Assembly: GCA_023634235.1 (NCBI GenBank)
Contig: JAMKCF010000008.1
Span: forward strand, 15,053,627-15,117,626
Length of the DNA stretch: 64,000 nt
Direction of reading: 5' to 3'
From: Pisaster brevispinus
Taxonomy: Eukaryota; Echinodermata; Asteroidea; Forcipulatida; Asteriidae
Position 1 is the first letter of the stretch. Each line of letters starts with the position of its first letter. The notes beneath the pieces are model-generated. The model ran no database searches. It worked only from the letters and a program-made list of their open reading frames with translations, and was not told the DNA's origin. A program made the position numbers and the translations under genes. Positions 10,956 to 24,159 of the stretch are shown here, piece by piece.

Positions 10956-13819
10956 AATGTATTTTGCACATCATGCCAAAACAAAAATCCTCATGAAAAT
11001 ATCATCTGTAAAATCTTTGGGATTTTGTAATTTTGTTTTTAGCGTAAATCACATTTCCTTCATTTCAATCCAACCAGTAGTTGGATCGTTATGCCCTCAG
11101 CAAAAACACACATTTAAGAACCTATTTTGTGTGTTTGACTCGTGATATCGACCAGCTAGTCATGCATTCTTTATTTTGTGTGTAATGTGGTTTGAATATT
11201 ATTGCAAGTTAAACAGACCAACAGTTTGTCTATCGTAGCTTTAATACCATAGTAATTAGCGTTTGCCTGTAAGATACGAGTGAATTCTTTATTCGGGAGA
11301 AATGTGTCAATTACCTGATGAAGACAAAACAACCTTGTAACAAGACTAGTTCTCAGCGACCTGTTTGCGGCGCTGTAAAAAGAACTGTATTCGTTATTCT
11401 TCTTTGAAATCCAATACTAGTCTCTGCTCGAACTTGAAGGCAAGACAGTGTGCCGTTTTAAATTGCAGTTTTCAGGTCATGGAGCCGGCATCGGCAGATT
11501 TCACCAATACTTGTTCAATTTTACAAACTTAATGAACAATTTTATGTTAAAGTTAATCGATAATGTTATCATGGTGTCTATATTTATGATTTATGACCAA
11601 CTTTAAAGTTCAAGCTGTCCGACTCCAAACTGTTATAGTGTTGGATGGATTGATTTGCGACAAAGAAAGAAAAAAGCTAGCCGGGCACCAGTTACAGTCA
11701 GTATGTATGACATATGGTTTTGGCTGGTAACACCCGCTGAGCAAGGTTTGTCAGCACTTAACACAATTGCAGTTTTGTGACACGGGCAGCTGGTCGTCGA
11801 ATTTTGACTACAATGAAGTTAGCCGTGTGTTTGATTTATTACTAAAATAATATGGAATGACAAATCACGTGTGAAATTATCAACTATATAAATATTTTTT
11901 TTTTTTTTTTAAATTGATTTTGGATGAGCTTTCCCCCAAGAAAATGATAAAATACTGTACAGATGACACGGCGTGTCCTGACTCTTGCTCGAAGTAAATA
12001 AAAATTGTTGATAAATATTGAATTGCTTCATGGAGAACGGATGATCAAATAAAATATTGAAAAATATTAATTTGCGTAACTGCTTTGAGACAGTTAACGG
12101 ATAGATTGTTTAACTGTAACCCCAGCCCCCACCCCCAGTTTCCTAAAAATAGAATAACGGTTCTCTATTATGAAATATTAATTGATAAACTAGATACCAT
12201 AAGAGAAGTATCAACGAAACTGCCATGTGCGATCTAAACAAATGTTCCCAAAATACTCTGTTCTTATTTTGATGTGCCAAATCTAAATAAACTTATTTTG
12301 CCTGAAAGCCCGTTTTCGTTGTTTTCGTGAAATAATTTGGCCGGCTAAATTTGGGGATATTTGCACCCCCCCCCCAAATATAAAAAAAAAGAGGAAAAAA
12401 AAGAAAGGAAAAAAGAAGATAATAAATAAATTAAAAATAAATAGATAAATAAATAAATAAATAAGAAAGAAAGAAAAAAATATATATATAATAAAAAATG
12501 CAATTCATGCCCCTCATTTACCCCCTTCCCATGGCAATGAGTCTGTTGTCACCGCTGTTTGATGGGACAGGGGGTGGACTTATTCCCCCATGCACCCCTC
12601 ACCTCACTACCGAAGAAAAAAACTAAATCCCATCTGTATAAATGCATGGAGGAGAACACAGATCGACAATGAAGTGATCGTTTACTCTATCTTCCACCTC
12701 CTTTATGTATGCAACATCAACACTGGTGAGATGTTTTCATGGGCGTATGGAGCCGGCACTCTTTGGTTAAGGGGGCAGATGAGTTGATTTGCCCGTTTTT
12801 GTACACAGATAACAGTACAAATTTGTAATACCGGATAAAACAACTGTTTTCCTTTCTCTGGGGCAAGTTTTCCCCATCTTGCTGTTCCCGAGTCACCCCC
12901 CCCCCCACTGTTTTGCCCAAAGTTGCAAGGGCAGTTGCCTCCCTGCCCCCCTGGGTCGTTCGCCTATGGAGATGCTTGACTGAATGGTTTCTGTGGAAGT
13001 AAAAGTTGGGAGCTTGCAAGTGGGGGGGGGGGGGGGGATTGAGTACCCATGTGAGATTGCGATGGCATGTCGTGCAAAGCTTCGAAAAGTTCCGCAGGTG
13101 TTTTGGTTTGTTTTTCATCTCTTACACAACTTTCGTGGTTCTCCCTCCGTCCTTGAATTGTGTTTTTTTGTTATCGTTAGTTGTTAGCAGCGAGAAATGC
13201 TAGCTGTTCTCTCCCGTACCTGGGCGACGGACATACCGGTCAGGAATGCCCCCTGCCCAGTGTCCATAAACCCTCCATCAACGCCGTTCGTTGCCATCGC
13301 CAGTCCCGGTTGCTTGCAAACGGGTGCACCGCGGCGCTGAATCCGGCTACTGGTAGAAAACCAACGCAATGCAAACCACGAGTCATTTCCAAACAATGTT
13401 GAGAAACCGAGGACAAATATACTTGTGCTTTGGTTGTCTGGGTGCATTGCAGTTCAGACGAACTTTTGAATGAAAAGGGATTAAACTGTGTTACTGGTAA
13501 TGTTTGTGTGAGACAACACGGTATGTCCCAATGCGGGGTTGAATTTTGAAGAGAGGCGCAGGGACTCTTGTTTCCATCTGGAGACTTCGGCGTCCACCAT
13601 TTTGTCTCTCTCAATGTCCGACTATTAGAATGGTGAACTCGATCGGTCATCATGCAACACGACATTGCTGACTCGAACAGCCTATTGTATATAAACCCTT
13701 TTCTCCATTCGTCTTTTCTTCATTCATCTTTTCTTCTGTCATCATTGCCTTTCTTGGGGAAATTTAGGATCACTTTGAAACCACTGTTACTTTCTTTTTT
13801 TTAAATCCATGTGTGTTTA
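10956..13819. other. Intergenic DNA downstream of foxQ1
   Basis: No gene is recognised. A low-complexity purine/AT-rich tract with (aaat)n occupies about 12370-12495, and poly-C/poly-G runs lie at 12896-12906 and 13021-13037. Open frames between 12700 and 13670 overlap on both strands without recognisable domains and look fortuitous. Confidence 0.45.
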
Positions 13820-13960
13820 AAACACGCCGAAACATTGGTAATCGTCAAAACAAAAAACTGTGAAAGTTTGAGCTCAATTGGCCATCGGAGTGAGCCACAG
13901 TGACTCGCGAGATCATTACAAACTGTTTTACTCATTTCTCAAAATCTGTTGCATTGCAAG
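13820..13960. repeat. Partial MITE copy
   Basis: 'ctgtgaaagtttgagctcaa' followed by 'ttggccatcggagt' resembles the segment near 43877-43915 in the nested MITE of IR1, and more distantly 36990-37020. Only part of the element is present. Low confidence in the limits. Confidence 0.35.
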
Positions 13961-14321
13961 CACATTTACTTCAAGTAAAGTTTCCCATGCACCATGACCA
14001 TCTTCATACCATGTAAGGTATGTGCAAATCTTTGAATATTTACCGTTTCAATTTTCGATCTTTTTGTGCACATCAATACGTGCCAGTTTGTGTGAAGTGG
14101 GCGTGGCTATTTTATTGGAAGTACGCCAGGCAATCCCTACAATGACGTAAGACTCTTCCTCGATGCCCGATTTTATGGATTCAGAGTAATGAATCATTAT
14201 GATTAATTTGTGATTAGTATTGCGGAAGCCGTAGTCTTTATGCAGAATGTCAAAGTATAAAACCGTAGACCGAATGGTTTTATTTGAAACAATTATAATA
14301 AATATTGTTCAGTTTTGTACT

Positions 14322-14716
14322 AGGGCAAACATTTCATAGGGCTGCTTAAGCAGAAAATATTGCTGAAAAATTGTCTGCTTTGCAAAAATAAGCAGGATAG
14401 CAGTTACAGATAGTACAAGGTGTTACGGTATTTTGGCTGGTAATCTGGTTACCAAGGCCCAATTTCATAGAGCTGCTTAAGCAGAAAATATTGCTTAACA
14501 ATTGTCTGCTAAGTAGAAATGAGCAGGATACCAGTCACAAATTGTACCTGTGACATGGTAGATTGGCTGGTAACCTTATTCTGGTAAGCACAATTTGGTT
14601 GTGCTTAGCTACTTTTCATGCTTAAGCAGCTCTATGAAATTGGGCCCTGGTTAGCAAAATTTGTTTTGTATGTGCTTAGCTACTGATTGTGCTTTATGCA
14701 GTGAAATTGAGCCCTG
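14322..14716. repeat. Self-nested foldback MITE ('gagctgcttaagc' family)
   Basis: A complete inner copy (14456-14647) has terminal inverted repeats of about 28 bp: 'cccaatttcatagagctg' then 'cttaagc', mirrored at the right end. It interrupts an outer copy whose halves are 14322-14455 and 14648-14716. 'ctggtta' occurs on both sides of the inner copy, a possible target duplication. Further copies of the family are at 15991-16182, 22113-22310 and 24540-24706. Confidence 0.75.
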
Positions 14717-15990
14717 GCGTTTTATAGCGACCCGTTCCGGCGTAGTTTACTACTGGTGCGGTTTTGGGCTCTCTGTGACGCATGTAGTGCTTTCATGTAT
14801 CATCCACAATGTTTCGAATCGTACTACTCCGTTTCACGAGTTAAAAAAAAGCCCACTGTCATCCCTGTGTTAGGCACTCAGACTCCAAGCCCCCCATCTG
14901 AGCTTGTATTTACACACTAACAATAATCCATTGATATCAGCAAGCATTATTCTGTCACTGAAGAGGCCTCGTTGCTGGTAATTGGGGCTGTGCAAGCATT
15001 CGTGGTCATTGCCAACCTCGCACCCAAGTAACAGTGATTGGGGAGTGTACACCCAGTCATCCAAACCACTTGACTTTTTAAAGTCAATGCTTGTATTGTC
15101 ATGCTGTTTAGTCAACTCGACTTAAAGGGCTGTTTGTAGTTCAAATCTCTGTAAACTGTATTGAGAAGGAGAGAAAGAGTGTGGGGGAAAATACTTGAAC
15201 AAGATCATTGCATTTTTGCAAGTGTTGATTGCATGCAAGTTATCGTTATTGGAAATGTGATACTCTGCACGATGGCGGTGTAAAGAAAGGACAGAAGTGG
15301 TTTGGTTATGATTTTCCCACAGGTCTCTTTATGTGAAACTTGCCCACGGTGATTACGGTATGATTGAATTTAAAGGCAAATTTAATTTGGATATGTCGCC
15401 GGCCAAGAACACCTATCTGTACACTGTGATTGCTTACTTTAAGCGGGGGCTTGGGGCCTGGTGTGGGGTTGGACGTAGCTTGTCGATGGGGGCTTTGGTC
15501 TGTACACCTCGCATCACTATAGTTTCACCTTTGTTGGTATTTGGTGTGGTAATTGAATAGTGATCAATACATTGGTTATTTGAGGGGAAAACAGTTAGTT
15601 TTGGAATTTCCAGTCATGCTACTCCATCATGGAGGATTGATGTCACATTTTGTGTGCACAAATGCCTGGGGAGTATACGGGTTAAAGTCTCACACCAAAT
15701 ACAAGTACTTTACATTACGTTACACACTCAAACATTACGAATCTCCTTTGTTACGATTGACCACACGTTCGACGAGTCATATAAATGATTTATCTTTGAT
15801 GTCCATCCTGGTACCCGTTTGCATTAGTGACCAGCTATGGGCATCCTGGTCACCAATGCCTTTTCGTTGGCAAAGACATAGTGTATGACCCTGTTTTCTC
15901 AAATGCGTGAATAACAAGAACCCAGCATGTCTGAAAACTAGCTTCAATAATAACTTGTCAATCTGCTGACACTCGTTCTAAATCCAGTAC
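14717..15990. other. Unassigned sequence
   Basis: No recognisable gene or complete repeat. Several open frames of 70-110 codons occur, but they carry no domain and have no splice context. Confidence 0.4.
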
Positions 15991-16182
15991 AGGGTCCAAT
16001 TTGATAGAGCTGCTTATATAAGCAGACAATTTAGGTTAACAGTTTTCTACCGAGAAAAATGAGCAGGATGCCAGTCATGAAATATGTACTTGTGACGTGG
16101 TGTTTTGGCTGGTATCTTGTTCTGTGCTAAGCTGCTTCTTTTTTTTCTTTTCTTTTGCTTAAGCAGCTCTATGGAATTGAGT
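15991..16182. repeat. Foldback MITE ('gagctgcttaagc' family)
   Basis: Ends 'ggtccaatttgatagagctg' and 'gcttaagcagctctatgg' are near reverse complements. Internal 'gagcaggatgccagtcatg' matches the 14.4-kb copies. A pyrimidine-rich run near 16138-16155 interrupts the right half. Confidence 0.7.
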
Positions 16183-16343
16183 TCTGTTCATTATATCTGT
16201 CCAGTGCAAGTGAAGCCGAAGCCTAAACGTTTTGGTTTTACTTCTAACCACTGGTGCGAATCTTATCCGTTTACTTTCAGCTGTCTGGTTTTGATTGAAC
16301 TTCTTTTCTAAATTAGTCTGTATTGTATTGCACTTGTTGCACG

Positions 16344-16344
<1 letters not shown>

Positions 16345-16386
<42 letters not shown>

Positions 16387-16391
16387 ATATA
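16345..16391 (+). repeat. (AAAT)n microsatellite
   Basis: About eleven tandem 'aaat' units. The complementary strand reads as a meaningless Leu/Phe/Tyr-rich stretch. Confidence 0.9.
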
Positions 16392-19149
16392 AATGAACAA
16401 ATAAATTTTCCAAATCATAAGAATTAAATCCCCCAAACAATCGATAATAATACGTACAAATCAGGAATTAAATAAGATCGTTTAAATCTCGGAATGTGGG
16501 CAGAGGTCCGTGACGACGAGGCCCTGAAAGGCAAAGCGAGTGGGCGGCGGTGTGAGAGGCCAGCACGGCCCACCGCCTCGGGCGCGAAGCCACGGTCAGT
16601 ACAGTTGTTCCCGGAGTAAACCGGGAACGTGCGTGCTGTTTTCTCAAAGCATGGAATTGATTTGCGCTTCTTTACTTCTTCTTTTTGTTGTTGTATTTTT
16701 TTTATTTTGCCGGGCACGGATGAGTGGAAATAGGGCCTGGTGTTGCAGGAGACCAAAAGCTGTAAGTTCACGGTCTCGCCCCAAATAATTGGAAGTAAAG
16801 CTATTAGCTTACCATAATCATCTTTGTATAACGAGGGACTTAAAGAACAGTGACCCAAGACATGGGTACAATACGCAGAGGTTAATTGGAAAGTAGGAAC
16901 AACTAACGGGAGAGGGCTTGGTGTTTGATTCATATCGAGAGCTGCCCTTGATGAACAGTTTATTTCACGAGTGGCAAACGATTCATCAAAGAACATGTGC
17001 GAAAATAGCACATCATACAAAAGTGATTTGATTGGTCAACTACAATGAGTCCATTTGCATATAGTAGTGTTATTGGAGATAGCATACTGCTATCGGAGTG
17101 CGCTGTTTGGTTTGGGTGTATACAGACAAATTTACTCAAACCTAATAGTGTCATAGTATTGTGTCCACCATATCTCAAAATGGCTTATTACATTGTACAG
17201 AAACAAAGCTTTATTTTTAAAGTGGTCATCCACAAATTGTGAAGATACAAACATGGTTTATATCGCCGTACTTTTCCGTATCGCGATGCTACAGAATGCG
17301 TAATATCGCCATACAGTGCGGTGATATAACGCAATAAAACGCAATGTAACGCATCAGCACGGCTTTATAACGCAATAAGTTGCCGTAATTTGTTTTTAGA
17401 AACTGGCAAATACGAGCCACCGCAGAAACCACAATTGAGAGCGACACAGCAGTTTTTATAGACCTCTGTCGAGTGCTTCGGCCCCCCCCCTGATTTCCTA
17501 CATCGAAGTGGACCCAAGCCCGACATTAACGTGAACAAGATTCCTGACAAATATCAGTTGTTTTCATTAAAATGAGGCTATTGATTTGGGATGAAATTTT
17601 CACACATTGGCTGTATGTGTATAGTGAAAAAAAATGATACAGTAATTGAATTCACAACTACTTTGAAAACAAATAGTCATTAAAATAAGAATAATAATAA
17701 GAACAGTGATGAACTTCCCCCTTTAAGTTTTGAGCTGTGACTAAAAATAACCCGATTGTGACTGATTTATTTATAACATCATCACGTACCAATCAACAAG
17801 ACTCCTCGGCCTCGTGATGATTAGTAAACGATGTCAAACATTGCGTCATTTAATTGACCACATTGTGTAGGCTTCTGATATTGACAGAGTATTGAATGCT
17901 CTAGGTGTAAACCTGGTACTGCTGCACAGATATTATCTTCATATCAAAAGCTAATATCTTTGAAAGATACAACTTCAAAGGGCACTTGGTATAAACTAGG
18001 TACTTTAGAAAGCCAGGCGCGGCTCTAGACCCAATATTTATTTATTTTTTTTGTGGGGAGGGGCTAGACCCTTCGCACGTGACGTCACCCTCTAACTTTC
18101 ACTACTGCTTTTTCATTTGTTCCCTTTTTTCCCTTGGATTTTTAATTTTTAAAATTTTTATTTATTTATTATTATTATTATTATTATTTTTTTTTTTTTG
18201 GGGGGGGTGCTTGACAAAAGTTTTGGGGGCTAAAAAGCCCCACTAGCCCCTCCTCCTCCGTAGAACCGCGCCTGTAGAAAGTACTGAGTCAGAATTGACA
18301 CGGAGAAGGATTGGGGGAGGGGGGTAGCATGCAGGGGGTAAGTGTGACCCATGTTCCGGGTCACACTGACCACTAGGTTTTGTAAGACTCCGAATAAGGG
18401 TCGAGTTGACCCGACAAATGGGTTCATCCTGAACCGGTAATGGGTTTGGGCACCCGGAAACCTTCTCCGGGTCAATGCTGACCTGGGACTTGTTTTTAGT
18501 GTGATACTAAGAATAGAATTATAACTATTTCCATCTGTAATATAGGTTTTCTCGGTCAATTTCAGCAGACATAAATTGAGTATCACTATGCATTAAAAAC
18601 TCGCGCTTGTTCCGTATTTCAGTCGAACTAATAGGGTCATTTTTAGCTACTATTGCGTTTCACTTTCGTTTTCAAGAACACACTACTTCGTTCTTCTCAC
18701 TCAGGTTCGCTTTAGTCATTCTATTTTACTTTTCAGATATTCAAGATTACATTTTCACCATTCTTCGGTTGAATTTCTACTATAGGCCTACCTATTTTCA
18801 CTTGATGAAATTGAATGGTTGACCATCCTATTTCTGTTGGCTGGTCCTTGCGACCTAATGAATTACTTTGAAAAACCTTATTTGACCAGTGAAAGCTAAA
18901 CTGTTGAAATTGATTTGCTCTTGTTTACTGTGCTGATGCAACAGGGCATTCATTTTCAAACGAACGGGTGTTAAATTGAACGATTGGAAACCTATATTAC
19001 ATTCTGCGAGTATAGTGGTCCACATTGTATACTCAGTCTGTTATTTCGATATGCTAAATCGAAATAAGCCAATTATAAACGACAAGTTTATTCTGTGGTT
19101 TCACTAAAAACCTGACCGCCTAATTTGATGCAAGTGGTTTGCATGGTTG
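16392..19149. other. Intergenic DNA
   Basis: A GC-rich patch lies at about 16495-16640. Short repeats of 'aacgcaat' occur at 17325-17380. An (att)n/poly-T tract lies at 18165-18200. The segment 18345-18490 has repeated 'ccgggtca'/'tgaccc' words that can pair. No host exon is recognised. A 198-codon reverse-strand open frame at 16424-17020 has no recognisable domain. Confidence 0.4.
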
Positions 19150-19330
19150 TGGATAATAGAACCTATAGTGAAGTTGCGGGTGACAAACCAAGTAAATAGT
19201 AACTCTTTTGGGGAGGTGTATTACCGAGTTGTGAGACCACAGCGGCTCTTTTCAGAGCCAGCACTCATCCTCAAAGAGATTCACCCATGGCTGTACCCGC
19301 AAGTTTACTATAGTTACCCTCTGACCTGAT
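19150..19330 (+). repeat. Dispersed repeat fragment
   Basis: 'gagaccacagcggctctt' with downstream 'tggctgtacccgcaagttta' matches 23790-23905 in the same orientation. Family unknown to me. Confidence 0.5.
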
Positions 19331-22112
19331 GAAAATTTTCACAAATTGGCTGTATGTTGCGTTTATGTCTTAGTAACCGCATACATATGTTTCTGTTGTA
19401 GTACTTTGTCCCGTCCTGTCCTGTCCTGCATTGTCGTCTGACCCTAGGTTAGGGCACAGAAGCGATTTTACTTCACCCAAACATAAATGTTATCCCTGTA
19501 TAACTTGCTATACTTAATGTACCTGTAACGCTGTAATTCAACTTATTACAAACAATTAGTGTAAATTGTTTGCTTTTCCAAGGACACGGCATTGAAATAA
19601 ATGTACTTGAATTGAGCTGGAATTTATTAAGAGGACATTAATTTTCCCCTTCCAATAAAACTTTTCAAAACTGTTTTGCCGGGATATCATTTTTTTTTTT
19701 TTTAGAGCATTGGATTATGTTTACCTGCTTCCGTTTCTATGTGGAATGTTACCATCGTAGAAACCGTATTTTAATCGTAGTCTTGCTGTGAAACACAACA
19801 ATCTAAACAAACTTCGAGGAGAGGGACTTGAAGGTTGAGGTGGGAGTCATCGGTTGTGTCTTGTGATTTTAGGTGCATGTTGTACCACTACTCACATCAA
19901 CTTCACCAGTGGATTTAACTTTTGTTTTTTAAACACTTATGGCCTGGTTTGTGTTTTGCAGATGGTTGGAGTTTACATTTTGGATTCATTTTTCGTCAGT
20001 TGTTAACGAAAAAAAAAAAAAATTAGAGGTCGCTGATTTTAAAGTTAATTGGCACTGCAGTGCCAATCCTCGTTTAAGTCACCGCAACTTCTCGATTGCT
20101 GCGATCGAATAAAAAAAAAAATACGTCACTTTTAATTTGCACAGCCCCTGACAAAACATATACTAATTTTCGTTGTCTTCACTACAGGCAATTTGATTAC
20201 CAAATTTAATGAAATGTTCACCAATTCGGTTGTATTACGAGTTAATTCAAAATTATTTAATGAATGAATTTCTCTCTTCAAAATAAAATAAAACGAAACA
20301 AAAAGTAAACAAACAAAAACAATATGTAGGCATGATATACATTTTTAATATCCACTCGTAGTAGTTATTTAAATACATTTTGCAACTCAGGATCCAGTTG
20401 TTAATTAGAGTATTCAATAATTACTCAATGTGGCCTGTTTTTTTTCTCACAGACTTTTAAATAATAACATACTTCTGTCTCCTACTGAAAACTATATGTC
20501 ATTGTTATGGCGACAGCCAAACCTACGTGTTTCGATGACCGTCACAACCCCTATAAGCTCCGGTCAATAAGCTATGTTTGTATACACGATGTAGACTGAA
20601 ATCAGAACCATTGGTTTGACCACCTCTCTCCGCCTGGTCAGACGGGCCATCGTGTTTGACCAGCCCACCTCGGCCGCGGCCACTGCACCACCGTACCGTA
20701 GATCAACACCATCAGTCCCCATTGAGTGGTATGACTCGGTCCCGCTGTTTATTTGCCGTACACCGGGAGGAGATGTTGGCAGAAGGGATTGAGACAATGG
20801 CGCACACAGGAAAGTTATTTGGTTGGGGATTTGAAGAGTCGGCGGAGTGGGATGGTCGAGGCTCATAAATAGCCCAGTGCAATGAAAACAATCACAAAGT
20901 TGTCAAGAGAGATAAACTCTTTGGCATAGATACGCTATTTGAGTCTGTGAATCAGCACTTTCTCCTCTGTGTTGAAATCTTTTAAAGTAAACTAAACACT
21001 CTAATGAAGTGTCTGGGAGATGGCGTGGGGGGACATGATGGTACAAACAGGAGGGTGACGGTAACGTCCCCTGTACCCTTAATTTTCTGGTCGAGACGCT
21101 CAGTCGTAAGTAGGGGATTTCACTGAAGTCTGCGAGTGACATTTTTTTACACCCTTTGATTCTCCATCTTTACTTTGATTGAATCAAGGCGCGCCACAAA
21201 TCAACGGGGACCCACCGCCCTGCGAAATATTCAAAATATATAAAAAATATGCATTGCAAAAAGGGGCACATTTTAAAAACAAGATAGTCCCGTTAGAGCA
21301 ATTGAGAGGGAGGGACAGTAAAGCTATACACCATTTTACTAATCCAATTAGAGACTTTGGAACGCTAGGTGGCAGCAGACTTAACAGTTAAAGTTCCATT
21401 GTTTACTCAGTTCTGAGCAAGCATGCGCACATTTCTGAGACCAAAACATTTACCTGGTCCGTCTGCTGCCACCTAGTGTCCTCAAAACGTCTCCCATTAC
21501 CAAAGGTGTACCCATTACCCAAGGTGTAAAACGTTTCTAACGGCACAAGACCACTTGTTGCTCTATGGGAGGTTCGTCTATGGGGAGCAGGGCTTCCCCA
21601 CCTCAATCTGCAAACCCCACCCCTCCCATCTCCTTCCCCCTCCCCTGCATTAAATCTAGGCCCAAACCCCAGGCCGTGTCCAAGCTGCATCTTGGCGGGA
21701 ATATTTATCCCTCTATTATCGCATTTTTCTCTCTGATATTTACCTTGGAAATGAGGTGCAACCTTATTTTTTCCTGAGTGATTCTTGTGGAGTTCCGCTT
21801 CGGAAACGGTCCGTCAATCAGCGCCGTGTGCTCTCCCGCGAAACGCGCGAAGAGATCCGGCGACTCAGTGTGCACAGCAAACGGAAGAATGGTTGCGTGC
21901 CGACACGATCTCTCTCTATTAAAATTATAGCTTGCAGTCCTGGATAAAAATGGTGACTGCTAGCTGCAAAATCAGGCTAAGTAAAAAGATGACATCTTCT
22001 TATTGCAAACACTCCGTTTAAATGGACCAAGACAGTGGAATGGATGCGACAGAAACAAACTTTCTGTTCTTTGGGGCTGTAGTAGTTATCAAAGAAGGCA
22101 AGACCAGCTGGG
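19331..22112. other. Intergenic DNA
   Basis: No gene is recognised. A perfect 20-bp palindrome lies at 20048-20067. GC-richer unique stretches occur at 20560-20870 and 21780-21950. They could be cis-regulatory, but nothing specific is visible. Confidence 0.4.
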
Positions 22113-22310
22113 CACCATTTCATAGAGCTGCTTTAGAACAAAAAGTAGCTAAGCACAACAAGATAATGATTACCAGAATACAGTTATACCAACCAGTGAG
22201 CGTTGTCGCGTGTTCCATCTGTGACTGGTATCCTGGACATTTTCTGCTTAGCGCAAAGTTGTTAATAAAAGATAAATTTTCTGCTCAAACAGGTCAATGA
22301 AACAGGTCCC
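22113..22310. repeat. Foldback MITE ('gagctgcttaagc' family), diverged
   Basis: It begins 'accatttcatagagctgc' and ends 'aacaggtcaatgaaacagg'. The internal part is the inverted orientation of the family core ('ccatctgtgactggtatcc'). More diverged than the 14.4-kb copies. Confidence 0.6.
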
Positions 22311-22426
22311 TGATTTTGATCTGTTAATATTTGTTATTGAGCTGTCGGAATTACCAACCTATTGTATTCAATAACCAGAAATGATTCGTCCAGAACTGTA
22401 CAAATTGATCTTTCCGAGGGCAGACA

Positions 22427-22653
22427 CACTGCGAAAACTAGGGTGTTAACATTTACACTATGGGTGTTGTCAATTAATACCCAAGAGAGAATCAAAATTA
22501 ACACCAAAGGACCTAATATAACACCATTGTAAATATGCTGGCAGAAGTTATTGTTTTTTTACCACCCTATGTTGTAAATTTTGATTCTATTTTTGGTATC
22601 TATATTTGACAACACTCATAGTGTCAATGTTAACACCCCAGTTTTTTTCAGTG
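22427..22653. repeat. Palindromic MITE, 227 bp
   Basis: Terminal inverted repeats begin 'cactgcgaaaact' and end 'agtttttttcagtg'. Sub-terminal blocks 'gggtgttaacatt' and 'tgggtgttgtcaa' are mirrored at the right side. Noncoding. Confidence 0.75.
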
Positions 22654-23531
22654 CAGTTTTTACGGGAAAGTGGAAGCTATAAACAAAAAAAGAAAACAAA
22701 AAACAAAACAAAACAAAACAAAACATAGAATTCGTAACGAAAACATATATGGAGAAAACAAATGCAATCACTAATTATTAATTAAAACAAAAATATAATA
22801 ACCTTCGGTTGCACTGATTCGAATAAAATGTTGTTATCTGTCACGGGAGAAATTATAATGGCCTAGACAATAAGATGTAACGTAACTTAAATGACTTTCA
22901 AATGTGAAAAATACTCCTACCTTGTTTATACAGTAAAACATGAATTGTAAAAGTAAATTGTCATTTGGAATGCTCTATGGATACAAATTTACATTCAATT
23001 CTTCAAAGGTTTTCCGTCAACATTTTGTATATTTTCCTAAACCTCCACGATCTTCCAAAAGAACTGAATTTAACATCTCGAAATGGTTGGGTTGGAAACA
23101 AATCAGGTAATTAATGATACGTTTTTACACAGAAAAAAAAAGTTGCCTGAAACCTTCCCATGGCTAAAAGATCTACCCGACAATCAAATTGCTTTATTCT
23201 TCAAAAGCTACAGTGTGTGTTCGGTACAAATCAGACCGGGCAAAAAGGTTTTTGACCCCGACGAAATTATACTGAAACTGTCCACGGTGCGGGACCATCC
23301 TGTTGGAGGCGGGCTAGGCAGGCCCTTTACGCGGCAACATTTTCCAAAGATCCCCGTTTTTTTTCTCCAAATACTTAATTCCCACCGTTTTCATGTCATG
23401 CCCATAGCTCATTAAAATGCCTTTGGATATTAGTGTATATCAGTGCTATGTAAACATCCAGGTACATGTATGTTTATGTTGGACAGTCATAACTATTGGA
23501 TAGATGTTCGAGCATTGTCAGTCTTATCGAA

Positions 23532-23673
23532 GGCCGTATCCTAACTAGTGGCTACGGCTACGGCTACGACTGTTGCTAAGGGTGTTGCTAAGGACCACCA
23601 TATATACTTCAACGCATGGTGACGCGGCGGTTTAGTCATAGCCGTAGCCATAGCCGCCAATTCGGACACGGTC
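23532..23673. repeat. Palindromic MITE, 'ggctacggctacgg' family
   Basis: The left end 'ggccgtatcc' with 'tggctacggctacggctacg' pairs with the right 'tagccgtagccatagccg' and 'ggacacggtc'. A half copy is near 32328-32375. Confidence 0.65.
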
Positions 23674-23784
23674 AAAGGCTTTACTCTACGAAGCAGTCAG
23701 GACACTCTTCTAAGTTTAAATGCTTCTATATGTATGGCCGTTTTCGAAGCTCGCCTGCTTTTGTTCCTGAAGACGAGCAGAGTA

Positions 23785-23910
23785 TACTGTTCGAAACGTC
23801 GAGACCACACCGGCTCTTCTCAGACCTAACGTTCCTCCCAAAAGAGAATGATACATGGCCGTACCCGCAAGTTAACTATTTATATAATAGTAGTTAATGG
23901 CCTGACGTTT
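23785..23910 (+). repeat. Dispersed repeat fragment, second copy
   Basis: Same family as 19150-19330, with 'gtcgagaccacaccggctct' and 'tggccgtacccgcaagttaa'. 'gacgtttcgacc' follows at the right end. Confidence 0.5.
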
Positions 23911-24159
23911 CGACCCTAGAATGGTCTATCTCGAAGGCTCTTGATTAGTTACAATCTGAAAGCTCACCGATTAAACAGTTTATACCAGTACCGAATCCTT
24001 CAGAGAAACATTGTCTCAAATATTGTAAAACAACTCGACGTTTCGATCAGTCTGCTCTGATCGTCGACAGGAGAAAGCTGGACTCTGTATTATAACGTGA
24101 TGCAGCTTCGTGCATCATAGAGCAATGTACAATAACTATATTAAAAGCAAGTATTCCTA

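Noticed and set aside
16424..17020. Reverse-strand 198-codon open frame
   Set aside because: No recognisable domain, no codon pattern suggesting selection, and it overlaps a microsatellite at its end. Kept only as part of the intergenic note.
23083..23415. 110-codon open frame starting MVGLETNQ
   Set aside because: No recognisable domain and no splice signals. A chance frame is more likely.
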